The position numbers were made by a program, and so were the translations under genes. Positions 33,892-36,238 of a DNA stretch of 36,238 nucleotides are shown here, piece by piece. The first letter of the stretch is position 1. Each line of letters opens with the position of its first letter. The notes below the pieces were generated by a model, which was given only the letters and a program-made list of their open reading frames with translations, was not told the origin of the DNA and did no database searches. Origin of the DNA: a virus; IMG/VR virus record IMGVR_UViG_3300027763_000132, positions 1 to 36,238 of that record. The stretch is one strand, 5' to 3'.

Positions 33892-36192
33892 ATGGCTGAT
33901 AGGTATTGGGTTGGCGGAACAGGTACTTGGAGTTCAACAAGCACTGCAAGATGGTCTGCAACATCAGGCGGGGCTACTGGCGCATCTGTTCCTACTGCCG
34001 CAGATAACGTATTCTTTGATGCTAACTCAAACGTAGGGACGGGCGCATTTACAGTAACAATGTCAAATTCGCCAAGGGTCTGTAACAACTTCACAGCGTC
34101 AGGTCTTGATGGAACAATGACCCTTGCAGGTACAAGTATTGGTTTGACAGTATCAGGAAGTCTTACATTTCAAGCTACTAATTTTACTCGTACCTATACA
34201 GGCACAACAACATTTGCCGCCACCACAACTGGTAAAACTATAACAACCAACGGAAAAACGCTTACAGGAGGTGTTACCTTTACCGGTTCTGGCGGTGGTT
34301 GGACATTAGGTAGCGCATTAGATTGTGGAAGTGGCACTATTTCACATCTTTATGGAACATTTGATACTGGAGGCTATGCTGTTACTGCTGGAAGTCTTCT
34401 TTCTAATAGCAGTATTACACGAACTTTAAATTTAAATAATTCAACTATTATATTAAGCGCAACAAGTAGCGCCCTTGTACTTTCTGGTGGAAATCTTACA
34501 TTTAATGCGGGAACTTCCTCAATAAATTTGACAAACGCTAATATCTTTAATAATAGTGAATCTGTTACATTTTATGATTTAACTATATATTCTGCAACAA
34601 TCGTATCATTTAGCGGCGCAAATACATTCAATCGGTTAACTATTACTGCTAATAACACTAATACAACCTTTTCAAGTTCAAATACAATTAACATTTTAAG
34701 ATCAATTAACTCTTCTTCTAATATTTCTAATTTTATTTTTAACGCAAATCAAACAATCAACAAGTTTGAACTAGGCAGCTCTAACTCGGACCTCAGCGCT
34801 AATCGTATAATGCTTCGCTCTAATTCTATTGGTACTCAGCGTTCGATAGCAATGACAAGCGGCTCTTTACTAGACAACGTTGATTTTAGAGATATTGCTA
34901 TAACGGGAACTACGCTATCTGGAATAAGACTAGGAGACTGTAAAGGAAATAGCGGCATTACTTTTGATGCCCCAAAAACTGTTTATTATGCTAACACAGT
35001 TACTGGAAATTGGTCGGACAATGCTTGGGTGTCCACCCCTGGAGGCTTGGCAGACTCTACTCAATTCCCACTAGCTCAAGATACAGCCGTATTCCAAGCA
35101 AGCCCAAACCCCACATCGGGTGCAACGGTAACTATTAGCGCCAACTACAATATTGGTACAATAGATATGTCATTGAGAACGCCAGTTGGTGTAATAACTA
35201 ACAATATGACGTTAGCAATGGGTTCAACTCAACCAGCAATTTATGGCAATTGGACTAACGGTACTAGCACAACTATAACTGGCGCATCAACTCTAACTTT
35301 TGCGGGTCGCCAAACACAAACTATAACATCGGCTGGAATAACATTTCCCGTAAATATTACTATATCTAATGTAAACACTACTGTCCGTATTGTCGGTAAT
35401 TTGACTGCTGGTAACTATTTAACTTTAAATGACAGCACTTTGAATTTAAATGGTTACACGGCTAGTTCTGCATACTTTGAGGCAAACGGGTCGCCAAATT
35501 TAACTTTTAATGGTGGCACATTACAATTTACGGCGGGTTTTGAGGCTTCTTTTAGTGGGTTGACTACAACTCAGGGGTCTAGCGCAGGAAAAATTGTAGC
35601 AGGGGGTTCTAGCCCTACTTTTAATGGCGGTGGTCGCATATACAATTGCACATTAGAAATTTCTTCTTCTATAGGAATAAACGGCTCAAATACATTTACA
35701 AATATTACTAATACTGTAACGCCTGTAAGCATTTATTTTGAATATAATACGACCAATACATTTACAAACTGGAATGTAAACGGAACAGCTGGAAATCTAG
35801 TAACTCTGGACTCATCTGATGGTTCAGCTAGTTTTTCTCTCTCAAAAGCAAGCGGAATTGTAAGTTCAGATTACTTAAATATTAATCATTCAGATGCTAT
35901 TGGAGGCGCTGCATGGTACGCAGGAACTCACTCAATAAAAGACGGCGCTACTTCAGGATGGATACTTACTGCTCCTCCTGGCGGGAATTACACAATCTCG
36001 GCAGACAACGGAACCTATGCTGTGACAGGCCAATCTGCTACACTTTTACGAAACAAGGTCTTGTCTGGCGGTTACGGGCTGTATACTTTGACGGGTCAGG
36101 ATGCGATAATCACTTTTGACGGCGAGCCTGTTGTTGTTAGTGAACAATTGTTGGTTAAACTTCGGTCATTTACCGAAAGAAGGAGATTTTAA
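33892..36192 (+). CDS. Adhesin-like beta-helix structural protein
   Basis: This 766-aa protein starts MADRYWVGGTGTWSSTSTAR and repeats a related motif around residue 370 (NTVTGNWSDNAWVSTPGGLA), two copies of a xGxWSxxxxW module that I recall at the start of phage adhesins. Most of the protein is Thr/Ser/Asn-rich with short strand repeats, consistent with a beta-helix. The C-terminus (about 698-741) has a GNYTISADNGTYAVTGQ-type repeat. The middle is very AT-rich relative to neighbouring head genes, suggesting acquired sequence. It may be a surface or host-binding fibre. Confidence 0.75.
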   Translation: MADRYWVGGTGTWSSTSTARWSATSGGATGASVPTAADNVFFDANSNVGTGAFTVTMSNSPRVCNNFTASGLDGTMTLAGTSIGLTVSGSLTFQATNFTRTYTGTTTFAATTTGKTITTNGKTLTGGVTFTGSGGGWTLGSALDCGSGTISHLYGTFDTGGYAVTAGSLLSNSSITRTLNLNNSTIILSATSSALVLSGGNLTFNAGTSSINLTNANIFNNSESVTFYDLTIYSATIVSFSGANTFNRLTITANNTNTTFSSSNTINILRSINSSSNISNFIFNANQTINKFELGSSNSDLSANRIMLRSNSIGTQRSIAMTSGSLLDNVDFRDIAITGTTLSGIRLGDCKGNSGITFDAPKTVYYANTVTGNWSDNAWVSTPGGLADSTQFPLAQDTAVFQASPNPTSGATVTISANYNIGTIDMSLRTPVGVITNNMTLAMGSTQPAIYGNWTNGTSTTITGASTLTFAGRQTQTITSAGITFPVNITISNVNTTVRIVGNLTAGNYLTLNDSTLNLNGYTASSAYFEANGSPNLTFNGGTLQFTAGFEASFSGLTTTQGSSAGKIVAGGSSPTFNGGGRIYNCTLEISSSIGINGSNTFTNITNTVTPVSIYFEYNTTNTFTNWNVNGTAGNLVTLDSSDGSASFSLSKASGIVSSDYLNINHSDAIGGAAWYAGTHSIKDGATSGWILTAPPGGNYTISADNGTYAVTGQSATLLRNKVLSGGYGLYTLTGQDAIITFDGEPVVVSEQLLVKLRSFTERRRF

Positions 36193-36238
36193 TGGCTATC
36201 AACCTAAAAGCAATTACCTCTACGATGGGGTATCAGCA
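36112..36238. repeat. Terminal redundancy of a circular contig (right copy)
   Basis: This is the exact copy of bases 1-127. It carries the 3' end of the adhesin gene and the first 47 bases of the 101-aa gene. It closes the circle at 36,111 bp. Confidence 0.95.
36192..36238 (+). CDS. 5' fragment of the 101-aa virion protein gene (full copy at 81-386)
   Basis: This is the start of the same gene as 81-386, cut by the contig end after 15 complete codons (MAINLKAITSTMGYQ) and two bases. It is present only because of the overlap between contig ends. Confidence 0.95.
   Translation, partial: MAINLKAITSTMGYQ

Noticed and set aside
1-36238. CRISPR array, tRNA genes, insertion sequences
   Set aside because: No regularly spaced repeats, no tRNA-like cloverleaf or T-loop signature, and no transposase motif was seen.

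Overview
The window is one complete phage genome, linearised at an arbitrary point. Bases 36112-36238 repeat bases 1-127 exactly, so the unique circle is 36,111 bp. The virion module is P22-like: a portal, a P22-type coat protein, gp4- and gp10-like head-completion proteins, and a set of probable ejection proteins. This indicates a short-tailed (podovirus-like) dsDNA phage. No integrase, DNA polymerase, RNA polymerase or tRNA gene was recognised. The host is not certain. The moderately AT-rich composition, the UUCG hairpins and the recalled relatives of the methyltransferase and recombination genes point weakly to a proteobacterium, perhaps a freshwater betaproteobacterium.

Layout. Transcription is rightward almost everywhere. 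It starts at a small Cro-like repressor (20639), passes through replication and modification genes (DUF1376 replication protein, C5 methyltransferase) and a chain of overlapping microproteins, then NinB, VRR-NUC and HNH-type genes. The packaging and head genes follow (TerS, a 766-aa polyvalent-like protein, TerL, a GroES-like protein, portal, a DUF5856-like protein, structural genes and a 766-aa adhesin-like protein). Across the artificial junction come scaffold, coat, three small head genes, gp4, gp10, injection proteins, tail fibre genes including three tandem paralogues, the lysis cassette, a GNAT acetyltransferase, a wHTH-metallophosphoesterase and an acidic protein. The exception is a leftward cluster of seven genes (20492 down to 18136). 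It holds a recombination set: an ERF single-strand annealing protein, a YqaJ exonuclease and an SSB-like protein, preceded by two small genes and followed by two unknown ones. The divergent region 20493-20638 carries a palindromic operator. The convergent end has a 12-bp perfect-stem terminator.

How the genes work together. The Cro-like protein probably switches the two divergent early operons. ERF, YqaJ and the SSB-like protein could recombine or concatemerise DNA replicated by host machinery recruited by the DUF1376 protein. TerS and TerL then package it, probably by a headful mechanism.

Most unusual features. A 279-codon ORF (21998-22837) lies entirely inside the methyltransferase gene in the +1 frame and looks like a genuine overprinted protein. 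UUCG-loop hairpins follow three consecutive head genes. Three fibre-like paralogues sit in tandem. A G-quadruplex-type G-tract and an AT-rich direct repeat sit between TerS and the polyvalent gene. A TATACAA half-site is shared between the Cro operator region and the promoter of the microprotein cluster.
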